A stretch of DNA of 64,000 nt, from the NCBI RefSeq assembly GCF_019703515.2, contig NC_059372.1, forward strand, positions 14,165,492-14,229,491, in the 5' to 3' direction. Shown here piece after piece: positions 46,976-57,423 of this stretch. This DNA is from Myxocyprinus asiaticus (lineage: Eukaryota > Chordata > Actinopteri > Cypriniformes > Catostomidae). The position numbers were made by a program, and so were the translations under genes. Every line of letters begins with the position of its first letter. The first letter of the stretch is position 1. The notes beneath the pieces were generated by a model. It made no database searches, was not told where the DNA came from, and saw only the letters and a list, made by a program, of their open reading frames with translations.

Positions 46976-47636
46976 ACTGACATAAATATGGGGGCAAAAA
47001 ATGCATGTGTTCCCGTGTTCTATTAATAATATCTTATATAGTTACAATTACATAGATTGCTATCTTCTTTTGACTTTTCACTGAACATAATTTTTTTCCC
47101 TGCCGTCTGGTTCCTCGCACTATCGCGTGCACAGACGGGATCTCTGCTTCTATCAATCCGCATCAGTTCAGTATTGTGCTCCCGCGTTAAATTCCGTAAC
47201 CGTCCGCCCCACTTGTTCAAAATAAACTGTCCTAGTGGGTAACATTCTTGCTCACGGTGCTGTACTGTACTTCCCTGCCCTGTGCTGCAGTTTATCTGTT
47301 CGAAAATCCTCACCCGCTAGAGACCAAAAGTGTGAAAGGGATGGATGTTATATAAAGAAGGTATGAGAAATCACAAAAAATAATGTAACCAAATGCTACA
47401 GTTTACTAAATAATAATATCTCAGTATGTTAAATAACCATAATGTTAATTAAGACTTTATTATTACAACTGTAATACAATAATACATATACTGAACAACC
47501 ACTTTTAGTGGTTCTCTCACTAAACACTATGTGGAATGTTTATTTTTGCCTTATTTTATTCAGTTGGCATTTAGGAGTTGATAACAGTTTGCTTGATAAT
47601 CTCATTCCATATCTGGATAATTTCTGCAATATCATA
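46976..47636. other. Outer hAT interior, unassigned
   Basis: A minus-strand open frame (47313-47023) is not low complexity but matches nothing I recognise. Confidence 0.35.
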
Positions 47637-49017
47637 GGAGATAACAGGGGCAGACTGGGACTAAAAAGTGGCCCTGGACTTTCTGGCCCAGTGCGGCCCA
47701 CAAAACCCGGCCCACAACACACCGCACCATACACCACACCACACGCTCATTGATTTAATTTTTAATTTAAAATTTTTGGTGTAAAAAATAAAAAAAAAGA
47801 CATTTCTATTGGCTGCTAGTCATGACAATGGGCCCCACAGTGCAAAAATTGTCATATCTTTAAAACCTATAAAATCACTGTAAATGTGATGAGCAGATTT
47901 TTTAGAGAAAGCACTAAAATAACCACATTATAGCTCAGACAAACAACATGTCCGAAAACTTTTTTCCCAACATACAGATGTTAGGTTAAAATGTACATGA
48001 AAGTAAAAGGGAAAGTGTGTATTTTAGGTGCTGTGACAAGTAAGCCTTTCTTCAAAGTTTTTAAAGATCTTAATCACCTTTCAATTTTTTTTCTAGAAGT
48101 GCAAATAAACTATTGTCTTAGTTAATATGAGGTTGTGGAAACAACATGTATAATAATAATATATTATATATGTATATATAGCTATACAAGATCATAACAT
48201 TTTGTTTAAAATAGTTAGATGAAGAAAGTGTCACACAGCAGGACACTAATGACAATGTTTAAAATTTCAGGTCAATTACTCACATAAATATGTGTAAATG
48301 TTTATTTAAAAAAAACAAAAACAATGAAAACATACCTCTTAACATACAACTTTGCAGATATTTTGCAGATTAATTGCTCATATTTTCACTCTATGTGAGT
48401 TTGTTGCATCTTTATATCCGCAGTGTTTTAATTCCTTCCCCAGATTATTTTTGAGAAAAAGTAAAAAGCCCAGTGCTTTGACAAGCACAGTTTCTGCTAT
48501 ACTTTAAACAAAGTAAGCCTCAAAGACTCAAATAGCCACAAAGTAATATTTTTCATGACTTATTTTCTGCATTTTTATCAGACGTGAGCATTATTCAGCA
48601 AGCTGCACTTCAGCTCCCAGCGGTATGAATATATTATGCAAATTACTATGTACTGTTCAAAAGAGCATAGTACTGTTGTACTATGTACAAATTACTAGCT
48701 TTACTGTTTGCAGATTTTATATAAGCTGCTGTTATTGTATTTGTTGTAACACAGTTATTTGTCATAATTTGATTATTCAGAGCTCATCTTATACTTAATA
48801 TGTTGTCTCTGGTTGTCACCATTATTGTGATTTGTATGTCAAACAATGAGGTCCACGCAAGGTAGTTAATGAGCACATGTAGAAATGCTTTACGATGTGT
48901 AAGTAATTACAAAATAAATAACATTTCAGTTTTTCAAAATAGCAGTCATTGTATTGGCTTTACCTTACAGAGTTTTTTGAATATTCACTCTGTAATGGGG
49001 CATGTAGGAGTCCAGGG

Positions 49018-49872
49018 TAGTGATGGGAAGACAGGATCATTTTACTGACTTGAATCTTTGAGTCTCGTTCAGCAAAATGAAAGAATCTTTATTCAAGTAA
49101 TTTCGTTCATTTCGTTCATTTGAGCAGAATTAAATTAAAATGTTACATTTTCAATAGCCAAATCCCCCCAATACGTCTACTTACGCAAACTTTGATTATA
49201 GTCCCAATAAGGAAAAATTGATAATGCAGCCAAGGACAAATTATGAGAAACAGAAATTATTAGTTCACCTCTGGAATCTTCTTGTCCGAGTTGTTCGTTC
49301 TTTTGTCACGTGACAGCCGTATGTGCATAGCGTATACAGCTGTCACATGACAAAAGAATGAACGACTTGGACCAGATGACTCGATAGGTGAACTAATAAT
49401 TTCTGTTTCCTGTGTGAGCAATGCATAGCGTATATGGCTGTCACGTGGCAAAAGAATGAACGACTCAGACCAGAAGTCTCGAGAGGTGAACTAATCATTT
49501 CTGTTTCCTGTCTGAGCAATGCATAGTGTATATGGCTGTCACGTGGCAAAAGAATGAACGACTCAGACCAGAAAACTTGAGGGGTGAACTAATCATTTCT
49601 ATTTCCTGTGTGAGCAATGCATAGCGTATACGGCTGTCACGTGACAAAGGAACGAACGACTCGGACCAAAAGAGTTGAAAGGTGAACTAATAATTTCTGT
49701 TTCCTGTACAGCATCTATGCGGTTTTCACGTAACAAACAAACGGAGGTTGCGCAATTCACATGCGCGGCCAACGCAAAATGAACGAATCACTCTCTGAGA
49801 CTACTCGTTCTTCTGAGTCACATAAAAGATTCATTCAAAATGAACAAATCGTTCATGAACAGTCCATTACTA
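49018..49872. mobile_element. hAT-type MITE (inner), 855 bp, with internal tandem repeats
   Basis: Starts TAGTGATGGGAAG and ends CAGTCCATTACTA (inverted). It is flanked by perfect 8-bp duplications GTCCAGGG at 49010-49017 and 49873-49880. The interior is mostly the 98-bp repeat array. Confidence 0.85.
49262..49720. repeat. 98-99-bp tandem repeat with one inverted unit
   Basis: GCATAGCGTATA-type cores start near 49323, 49421, 49519 and 49618, a period of 98-99 bp. Each unit contains GGCTGTCACGTG and GAATGAACGACT. The leftmost half unit (49262-49320) is inverted relative to the rest. Confidence 0.85.
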
Positions 49873-50005
49873 GTCCAGGGCGGCCCCCTGTATTGCCTGT
49901 AGGACAGGCCGGTACTTGCGCAGAAAATGGCCAGCCCAAATTACCCAGCAGCCCACTGGAAAAACGCCCGGTGCTCCCGACAGCCAGTCCACCCCTGGAG
50001 GATAA

Positions 50006-50886
50006 ATTTCCTCCTCTATGATATTGCATTATATTAGTTTTGTACAGTATGTTAACTTAATGGCCAAAATACTTGGACATACGTGAATGAGAATAAACCT
50101 GAAATAGGAATGTGTTTCAGTCACGATGCACATTATGTAGTTTAGAGACGATTTAGAGACATTTAGAATGTTACAAATGCCTATTTCTATTTAAATAAAT
50201 GTTGTATTCTTAATAGTTTCAGTTTGTCCAAGAATCCTCTTGCAGCAATGCAGGCAGTGGGCGTAGCCAAAGGAGGGCCGGGGTGGGCTTGGGCCCACCC
50301 AAATTAGACCCAGACCCACCCAGAATATTACAGATTATTCTTTGAATTCAAATATCCATCCATCCATCTTCTATTGCAGCTTGTCCTATGTAGGGTCACG
50401 GGTAATGCTGGATCTGTATTGTGATTTCCACATGGTAGTGCAACCATTTTCAATTTTCTAATAAGACAATTTTCTTGAGTACCAAATTAGCACTTTAGAA
50501 TGCTCTTGTAAGGAATAGGTGACACAGTATATGTTTGCCATCACGAGTAAAGAAAAAACTGAATAAATACCACTTAAAACAATTATTTAAACCATAGATA
50601 ATAATTTGCAATTAATGATTTTGGCAGTATTTTTTACCAATTTAATGCATCCTTGGTGAAAGGAAGCATAATTTTTTTCAAGAACAAAAGCGTATATACT
50701 ACATATAATATCATTTTCATTAAGTAACTTGTAACGTAATTACTTAAGTAGTTTTTCGGCAAACTACTTATTTACTCTTACTTGAGTCATAATATTTCTC
50801 AATATTACTCATGTGAATTATTTCTTCAGTAGCAGTACTTTTACTTAAGTAAAAAAATAAAAAAATCAATACTCTTTCCACCACTG
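50006..50886. other. Right part of outer hAT
   Basis: Contains GGGCGTAGCCAAAGGAGGGC (about 50268), possibly a fragment of yet another repeat, and the ACTTAAGTA-rich subterminal region. No coding domain. Confidence 0.45.
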
Positions 50887-50894
50887 CATAAAAC

Positions 50895-51767
50895 ACCTTT
50901 TGCTTGGCATTAACCTTGTTTTCTGTAGTCTGATTGGACACACAGCCTTTGATGTCAACAACAAAAGATATGTGAAGTATGCAAAAAGTATGCAAAATTA
51001 TATGATTAGTTCCTTTTATTATTAGATTTAATTTTAATTTTTTTTATTTTTTTATTTTTTTATTTCCTGCTGTCTGTAACCCCATCAGAATAGACATGCG
51101 ACCCATTTTTTGGGTCACAACCCACCAGTTGAGAAGATTAGCCCTGTGAACTTAAAAAAAAGAGAAAAAGTTTTAAAACAAGTGTAAGCTACTTTTTTCT
51201 CCATTTCAAAGCCAAACTCAAAGGCAAAGGAAAGCCACTCAACATCAGGTTCTCTATCATTAAACATAAGCATCAATTACAATCAAATTGGGCACAGCTC
51301 TTCATCTTTCGCTCTGAGCACTGTAAAGTAGTTTGTAAAAATGCATGACATCATGTACTGACATCATGCTCAGCAATCAGACAGCAGGATTATATACACC
51401 CTCTGGAAACATTATCGTGTGACCTGTACCTAAGCTCATATTCTCACATCTGAACTACACTGCAGCTGACCTCACTGTCCATAGTGCTGATCTGCCTCTG
51501 CAATGACACGCTTAATGCCTTTATACATTTATAAATGTTTCACCGTATAGTGAATGAAGATTCCATTGAGAAGCCTTGAATACAATGTAAGGTATACTTG
51601 AAAGTTGTACTGAGCATACATTTTCCAATCACCTGTTGCAAAAGTTAAAATTAACATTGATATTTACATTTATAAACAATTGAAGACACCATGATTTTGT
51701 TTGAATATATGCACTGGAAATAAGACGACACAAGGTTATGCAAAGCTTTACGTTCTTGCTGATAAAC
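50895..51767. other. Intergenic DNA, no gene seen
   Basis: Nothing recognised; some T-rich sequence at 51030-51065. Confidence 0.5.
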
Positions 51768-52071
51768 TTAAAGGAATAGTTAATCATTTATTTATTATGC
51801 CATTCCAGATGTGTATGACTTTCTTTCTTCTGCTGAACACAAACGAAGATTGTTAGAAGAATACCTCAGCTCTGTAGGTCCATACAATGCAAGTGAATGG
51901 TGACTGAACTTTTGAAGCTCCAAAAAGCACATAAAGACAGCATAAATGTAATCCATATGACTTTAGTAGTTTAATCCGTGTCTTCTGAAGTGAAAGTCAT
52001 ACACATCTGGGATGGCATGAAGGTGAGTAAATGAGATAGAATTTTCATTATTGGGTGAACTATCCCTTTAA
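51768..52071 (+). mobile_element. TTAA-flanked MITE, complete
   Basis: TTAAAGGAATAGTTAATC at the left, GGGTGAACTATCCCTTTAA at the right, TTAA at 51768-51771 and 52068-52071. The interior shares CAGCTCTGTAGGTCCAT with the 26188 copy. Confidence 0.85.
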
Positions 52072-52137
52072 GCATTATCCTCATTCTGATCACTTTGTTT
52101 TATTAAGGTTGTTGCCTGCTGACATGAATCTTAAATT

Positions 52138-52262
52138 CTCTTGATTTGTATGCATTTGGCAGATGCTTTTATCCAAAGCGAATTACTGTACAGTCCATTC
52201 AAGTTATACATACTGTATTTATAAGTATGATTGTTTCTTGGGAATTAATCCCATGACCTTGG
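52138..52262 (-). mobile_element. V-SINE-like fragment
   Basis: ATGCATTTGGCAGATGCTTT then TATCCAAAGCGAATTACTG is the inverted 3' tail of a fish SINE group. GGGAATTAATCCCATGACCT resembles the start of a degraded tRNA-like head on the minus strand. Confidence 0.6.
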
Positions 52263-52265
52263 CAA

Positions 52266-52450
52266 GAATAGAATAGAATAGAATAGCTGTATTGGCACAC
52301 AATGGTTAGTGAAAATTTTAGTTATTATTGATAAGACATACATACATGAGAAATTTGCAAATATGCAAGTATGCAGTGTACAATACAATGTACCATAACC
52401 ACTATGTACAATATACAGTACAGTACAAAATTCAATAATATACAATATAA
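52266..52450 (-). mobile_element. LINE 3'-tail fragment
   Basis: AATAGAATAGAATAGAATAG followed by CTGTATTGGCACACAATGG is a LINE-type 3' terminus with its pentanucleotide tail; no coding part remains. Confidence 0.5.
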
Positions 52451-53330
52451 CACAATTTTATGTTTTATTTAAAAATATATATTTTATATAATCCAACATT
52501 TTGTGCTTTTGATTACTTGCACACTTCACTCCACAAAATAACAATTTCCTATCCAAATGTGTATGTATTAGGGTTTTATATACAGTACTTAAGTAAAACT
52601 GACAAAAGAGAACAGGCAGGTATTTGACAGGTCAATTTATGTAGTGATTTTCACCGATGTTATTTGTGTATATTGTTCAAAGTTTATTACTTCAACCTAA
52701 CTGTTTTATAACTCTCCTCTACAATATGAATTTAAACAAACTTGCAAGACTGTATTTGTACGTACAAATTTTTGTTGTACATTTTCTAAGTAGCTAGGTA
52801 TAGAGACATTCTGACACAAGAGTAACTCTGAATACAGCTGATTAGCACCTGCATCATGTTGAAGCTCAAAAGTTATTGGGGTTGCTACTCAATGACAAGC
52901 CATGCATGGTCTAAACTATGTTAATTCTTACAAATTAAAAAAGTAAAATCTAGGGCTTTAAAGCCTGGAACTCTATGAATTATGGATCAAGCTATCAGTT
53001 TCTCACCTGCATAAAATCTGTTCTATTTTATTGCTCTTATAGGGAGATGGGGGACATCTGGTTTTGTTAGCCTTCAGATATTCCAAGTGATGACTTAAAT
53101 CAACATTTAAAAAATAAAATCCAATATTTCCATTAGAAATAGTCTCAACTCACTACAATTACATGATCTAACATTATAATACAGTATGTAATGTTCATTT
53201 ATTGTATAGTTAATTCTATTAAACTTTTCAAACTCAAATACATTTTTTAGTGTCTCTTATTGAATGTGCAATCATGCTTGTGTTAACGTTGATTAATAAT
53301 GACAATTTTAATGAAAAATAATAAATAAAT
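52451..53330. other. AT-rich intergenic DNA, no gene seen
   Basis: No domain or known repeat identified. Confidence 0.5.

Positions 53331-53380
<50 letters not shown>
53331..53380. repeat. (GATA)n microsatellite
   Basis: Twelve or so perfect tetranucleotide units directly left of the Tc1-like element. Confidence 0.95.
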
Positions 53381-53391
53381 TAATTTATATA

Positions 53392-53934
53392 CACTACCAT
53401 TCAAAAGTTTAGGGTCACTTACTCATTCTTTATTTTTTTTATTTTTTTCACATTTTAGAATAATAGTAAAGTCATCACAACTATGGAATAATAGAAATGG
53501 AAATATGGGAATTATGTTGTGACTAAAAAAATCCAAAATAAATCAAAACTGTTATATTTTAGCATCTTCAAAGTGGCCACACAGCCTAGATTTTGCAGAA
53601 ATGTACTCTTGGCATTTTCTTAACCAACTTCTTGAGGTATCACCCTGGGATGCTTTTTAACAGTATTGAAGGAGTTCCCATCTATATGCTGGGCACTTAG
53701 TGGCTGCTTTTCTTAATTATTCGGTCCAAGTCATCCATTTCAAAAACTTTTTTTATTTATTTTTTTTTAAATCAAATTTTAGTTTTGTAATTAAATAAAT
53801 TAATATGTTGGCACAATTATATTTTTGTCTACAAAACTAATTTCAAACATTTAAGCATACGCCTTCAGATCAAAAGGTTTTTAAGATCATGAGAAACATT
53901 TCAGGCAAGTGACCCAAAATTTTGAACGGTAGTG
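53392..53934 (-). mobile_element. Internally deleted Tc1-like element
   Basis: Left end CACTACCATTCAAAAGTTTA, right end TTTTGAACGGTAGTG, with TA at 53390-53391 and 53935-53936. The minus-strand interior (about 53720-53550) matches the end of a Tc1 transposase gene, including a stretch encoding KCPAYRWELLQY-like residues and a SQGDTSRSWL-like segment. Most of the transposase is gone. Termini differ from the 18033 element, so it is another family. Confidence 0.75.
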
Positions 53935-53950
53935 TATATATACAGTATAT

Positions 53951-53974
53951 ATATGTGTGTGTGTGTGTGTGTGT
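53951..53974. repeat. (GT)n microsatellite
   Basis: Twelve GT units. Confidence 0.9.
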
Positions 53975-55179
53975 TGCGATAAGACAGTGGGCCCAGAGGG
54001 CAAAGTTGCCAGGGGGCCCAAAAATCCTAACTAAGTCCCTGCATATACAAGAATGTTTTCATAAGGTATCTTGTTTTAGCACCTAAATGTGACCCCAAAG
54101 GCATGATGAAAACAACATTATTAGGTAATGGTGGTGTACTAATGTGATAGATTTTTATTTGCCATAAATCTCATTTTAAATTAAGAATGTAAGTTTTTAC
54201 ACTGCTGAAAATTTTTGCTGAGTTTGAAATGGATATGGCAAACCAAAAATCAGAAAGGAAAATACTTTGCCTAATGCTGTGAAAGGGATGTGGCATTAGT
54301 AATACTTACATGTCAAACCAGCGAAGAACTTTTCAATGTATAGAACAATGCTGACTTTTTAATGTAACTAAACTTGTCTTCACAATTACAAACACATCAG
54401 CCTCCCCTCAGTCTGACACTTCCAAAAATGCAAATGCTCTTTTTCAATCAGCTGAAAGTGATTACCCACTACCTGCCCTTGACATCCCATAATTACTGCA
54501 AGCCCCACTAAGAAGAGCCAGGCACACATCCATAATGGCAGTCATGGAGACGGTTCCCACTGTAAGACATTTTTTTAAAGAGCAGGCAGAGTAAGGGGCA
54601 TTGGTGGATTGTTGTTTGAATTGCTTCATTTTCAGTTCATTCTGGCATTATTACCATATTTACAGATTCGGGCATGCAGAGTGGGATGGCTGCAGTAGCT
54701 CAGGCCCTTGACCTTTAGGAAGAATATACGATCTTCTATCTGTTGTAAAGTTTTGATAAAAAGCAGCATTTTGTTTTTTACCTATTCAATGTTTACAAAC
54801 CGATGTATTGCATTGCTAAATAGCGAGCTACATTTGAGATTTCCTTTGTCAAGTTAACATGAAACAACATTTGCAATGCATATTACTACTTAAGAGTGAA
54901 ACAGGATATTCAGTGAGAGAAACAAAATGTAGGACCGAACTTGATTTATTCGTTCAGGAATCGATTGGATTGTGAAAACTGGGCATTCCATACCACAATG
55001 GAGCCACACCTGAACACGTGTTTACGGTCAATTTTGGAGGAATACTACCCTCCAGAAACATTGCCAGCATTCTTTGGTCGAAACTTAAACAGCTTTGGTG
55101 ATATCAACTGAAAAGGAAAGAAGCAAGTTATTTAAATTGAATGAAATAATGGAGACAATATGGAGAACCAGACGTCTAC
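53975..55179. other. Intergenic DNA, no gene seen
   Basis: A short GTGGGCCCAGAGGGCAAAG piece at about 53988 may be repeat-derived. 54370-54600 looks single-copy and moderately GC-rich but has no open frame of note. Confidence 0.45.
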
Positions 55180-55740
55180 ACAATGGGAACAGGCCACTCC
55201 AGCCACAGCATTTTCTTCTCCCCATAGAGTGAAAACTTTTACCAGCCGGGGCCATATGTATTCGCATCAGGGACGGAGTTCTTCCCCAGGAGGAAAATAT
55301 ACTGCGGAGACCACATCCTACCTGAAGGGGAGGTTAACATGTGGCAAAGACAACACATGGGCTTGCCAGCCGCACGTGGAAGAGGCGCTGTGGTAGGTCC
55401 TACATGGAGGGGAGGAGCTCTACAAACACGGCGACCGGAGGCAGAGGGAGCTCTGCCCAAGGGAGATGCGGATTTACCAACAGGGAAACAGTACTGCAGA
55501 AAATACATCACAAGGGGTTACCAGCACATGTGGAGCACCTACCCCAGTACAGGGCATCCTAGCACACATACTGGGCTATGAAATCCTCTGCCGAATTCGC
55601 TAGCCACAGGGCTAGGGAGGAAGGACATCCAGGGTCCACCGTCTCATGAACTCGCATGGGGGAAAAAAGCACACGTCTTCCCCTCCCGGAGGGGATAGGC
55701 GCTGTGCGCAAGCGGTACACCCGGCCAGCTGTCCCACAAC

Positions 55741-56100
55741 TTACCTGTTTGTACCTGACAACACACGGGACGAAACTGGCTCAACCCGGATATTGGGTGT
55801 TGCCCAGCCCGCTGCTCTGCAGATGTCTGCTAAAGAGGTGCCATTGGCTAGTGCCCAGGAGAACGCTCTTAACCCGAAGGGGGGGGGAGGGGGCACGCCC
55901 TGGGCCTGGTATGCCAAAGCGATGGCATCCATGATCCAGTGGGCAAGCCTCTGTTTGGAGACATCGTTCCCTTTCCGCTGTCCGCCAAAGCAGACAAAGA
56001 GCTGCTCAGAGCATCTAAAGCTCTGCATGCAATACAAGCTCACAAGCTCTGAAAGAGACATTAAACTCGCTCTGAGGTGAGCTGCCTGTCTCATTACAGA
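55741..56100 (-). pseudogene. DIRS tyrosine recombinase remnant (copy D), catalytic residues deleted
   Basis: The frame carries FRCSEQLFVCFGGQRKGNDV then SKQRLAHWIMDAIALAYQ and ADICRAAGWATPN, clearly the same protein as in copy B. Two small in-frame deletions remove exactly the HSTRG segment (GLRA is joined to FSWAL) and the TFARFYNL segment (ATPN is joined to IRVEP). The H, R and Tyr positions needed for strand transfer are thus lost. Confidence 0.8.
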
Positions 56101-56449
56101 ACTCGACCGGGGCAAACGAGTGTACCGGGGAATGGGAGGTCCGTGGGGGGTTACCCGGCGGAACCACTCCCATTGAGGTCCCCAAATCGCCCCCAGTGCA
56201 CACCGACCTGGATTCGTACCCATAGGTAGAAGGCATGGGGAGGGGAGCGGCTGGAGTGGCTTTCCCCCAGAAGAAGGAAAGCTGCGACCGCAACATTGCC
56301 ATGGTCATGTTCTTGCAGTGAGGGCACAAACCATCCACGAATGCTGCCTCAAGGTGACTATGGCCCAGACACGTGAGACAGCGCTCATGGCCATCAGAGG
56401 CGGAGAGATAGCAACCACATCCAGGAATTACACACAGACGGAAAGGCAT
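56015..56449 (-). pseudogene. DIRS Gag N-terminus (copy D)
   Basis: The ATG at 56449-56447 lies in the GCATCTTTAAAAAGATGC palindrome. The frame MPFRLCVIPGCGCYLSAS, then HERCLTCLGHSH and LCPHCKNM, has paired Cys/His residues consistent with a zinc-binding fold, and GGDLGTSMGVVPPGNPP follows as in copy B. After about 115 codons it runs out of the Gag sequence into recombinase DNA in another frame. Confidence 0.8.
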
Positions 56450-56839
56450 CTTTAAAAAGATGCTCTCCATCAGCACGTGCTCTTTTAGAGGAAATATACT
56501 CTTTTATTTACAAAAATATATACTCTTTCAGCTGTTGAAGCACCCAGGGGCGTACTCTGCATCAATCGTGCAGAGGGGGAGAAAGCTGCTGAAATGCGCC
56601 ATATATCCAACAGCATATGCTTCTTAATGTGAGGTGAATGGAATGGCAGTGGAACTCGCTGCTCAACACCACTCGGGTCCGAAGAAAAATCTGAATCAGC
56701 TCCTTTTATATCCGTATGTCCGGGGGAGTGGCATGCAAATTCCACACACCAATTCCCATTGGCCTTTTCTCAAAGATCAGAGGTGTTTGGGGCTCCCAAG
56801 AGCGACCCCTAGTGTCACTACATCGACACAACGTCCAGT

Positions 56840-57315
56840 TTACCAGTTAGAGTTTGTTTCTGATATGAACAGCTAACATGCATATTCAGTGGCAACTTAA
56901 GGGTTTATATTACTTTGTTACTGGGTCAAATCTAGTGAGAGATGAACTTAGCAACAAATATATAGTAATTAAAAAGCTAGCTATACAAAAATCAGAAGAA
57001 TTGCTTCTACCTCCACAGCAATGATTACATCTGTACAGTATATGTTGAAAAACTTGCATATTTATGAATTTAAAAAATACTGTGCAATAATTCCATTATC
57101 TTTTCTTATATCCCAGTTAAATGCATTCTAGGGCATTATCAATAAATAATTTTACTGGGTTTCAATTAGCTTAATATGCTCCTATGAAATTTATATAGAT
57201 GTACTGTATAATGTTTTAATGTTTAATAACTTGAATAATGTGAAACATTTCAAGAGATATACATTACATAATATAAATTAAAATGTGTTTTATAATGTAA
57301 ATATGATAATGCCCC
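56840..57315. other. AT-rich intergenic DNA, no gene seen
   Basis: No repeat or domain recognised. Confidence 0.5.
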
Positions 57316-57423
57316 TAGACAGACAGACAGTTGGACGGATGGACTATAGATGGACGGACGGACGGATGGGTGGATGGATATACGTATGGATGATAGATAG
57401 ATGGATGGATGGATGGATGGATG
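57316..57423. repeat. (GGAC/GGAT)n tetranucleotide array
   Basis: Imperfect GACA, GGAC and GGAT units; the last part is a clean GGAT run. Confidence 0.85.

Larger units (their letters stand above)
47645..49997. mobile_element. hAT-type element (middle), non-autonomous
   Basis: Left end CAGGGGCAGACTGGGAC, right end GCCAGTCCACCCCTG; the CAGGGGTGG-like terminus is typical of hAT. Flanks GGAGATAA (47637-47644) and GAGGATAA (49998-50005) match 6/8. Without the inner element it is about 1.5 kb with no transposase. Near the ends lie GGCCCTGGACTTTCTGGCCC and GGCCAGCCCAAATTACCC. Confidence 0.7.
43144..50886. mobile_element. hAT-type element (outer), host to nested insertions
   Basis: The left end CAGAGGTGGAAAGTAATGAA and the right end TACTCTTTCCACCACTG are inverted (CAG-GGTGGAAAG core). 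They are flanked by perfect 8-bp duplications CATAAAAC at 43136-43143 and 50887-50894, as made by hAT transposases. The termini are followed by TACTTGAGTA/ACTTAAGTA subterminal motifs. Removing the LINE (43670-46975) and inner hAT (47645-49997) leaves about 2.1 kb with no recognised transposase, so it looks non-autonomous. Confidence 0.75.
55180..56836 (-). mobile_element. DIRS derivative (copy D), minus strand
   Basis: The terminal repeat lies at the right (about 56690-56836, CTAGTGTCACTACATCGACA). Then on the minus strand come leader, Gag N-terminus, a direct jump to the recombinase C-terminus and the 3' non-coding region down to about 55180. RT-RNase H, most of Gag, the internal complementary region and the other terminus are absent. 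Confidence 0.85.

Noticed and set aside
49262..49720. Regularly spaced repeats resembling a CRISPR array
   Set aside because: The units are contiguous 98-bp tandem repeats without unique spacers, inside a MITE in a vertebrate genome.
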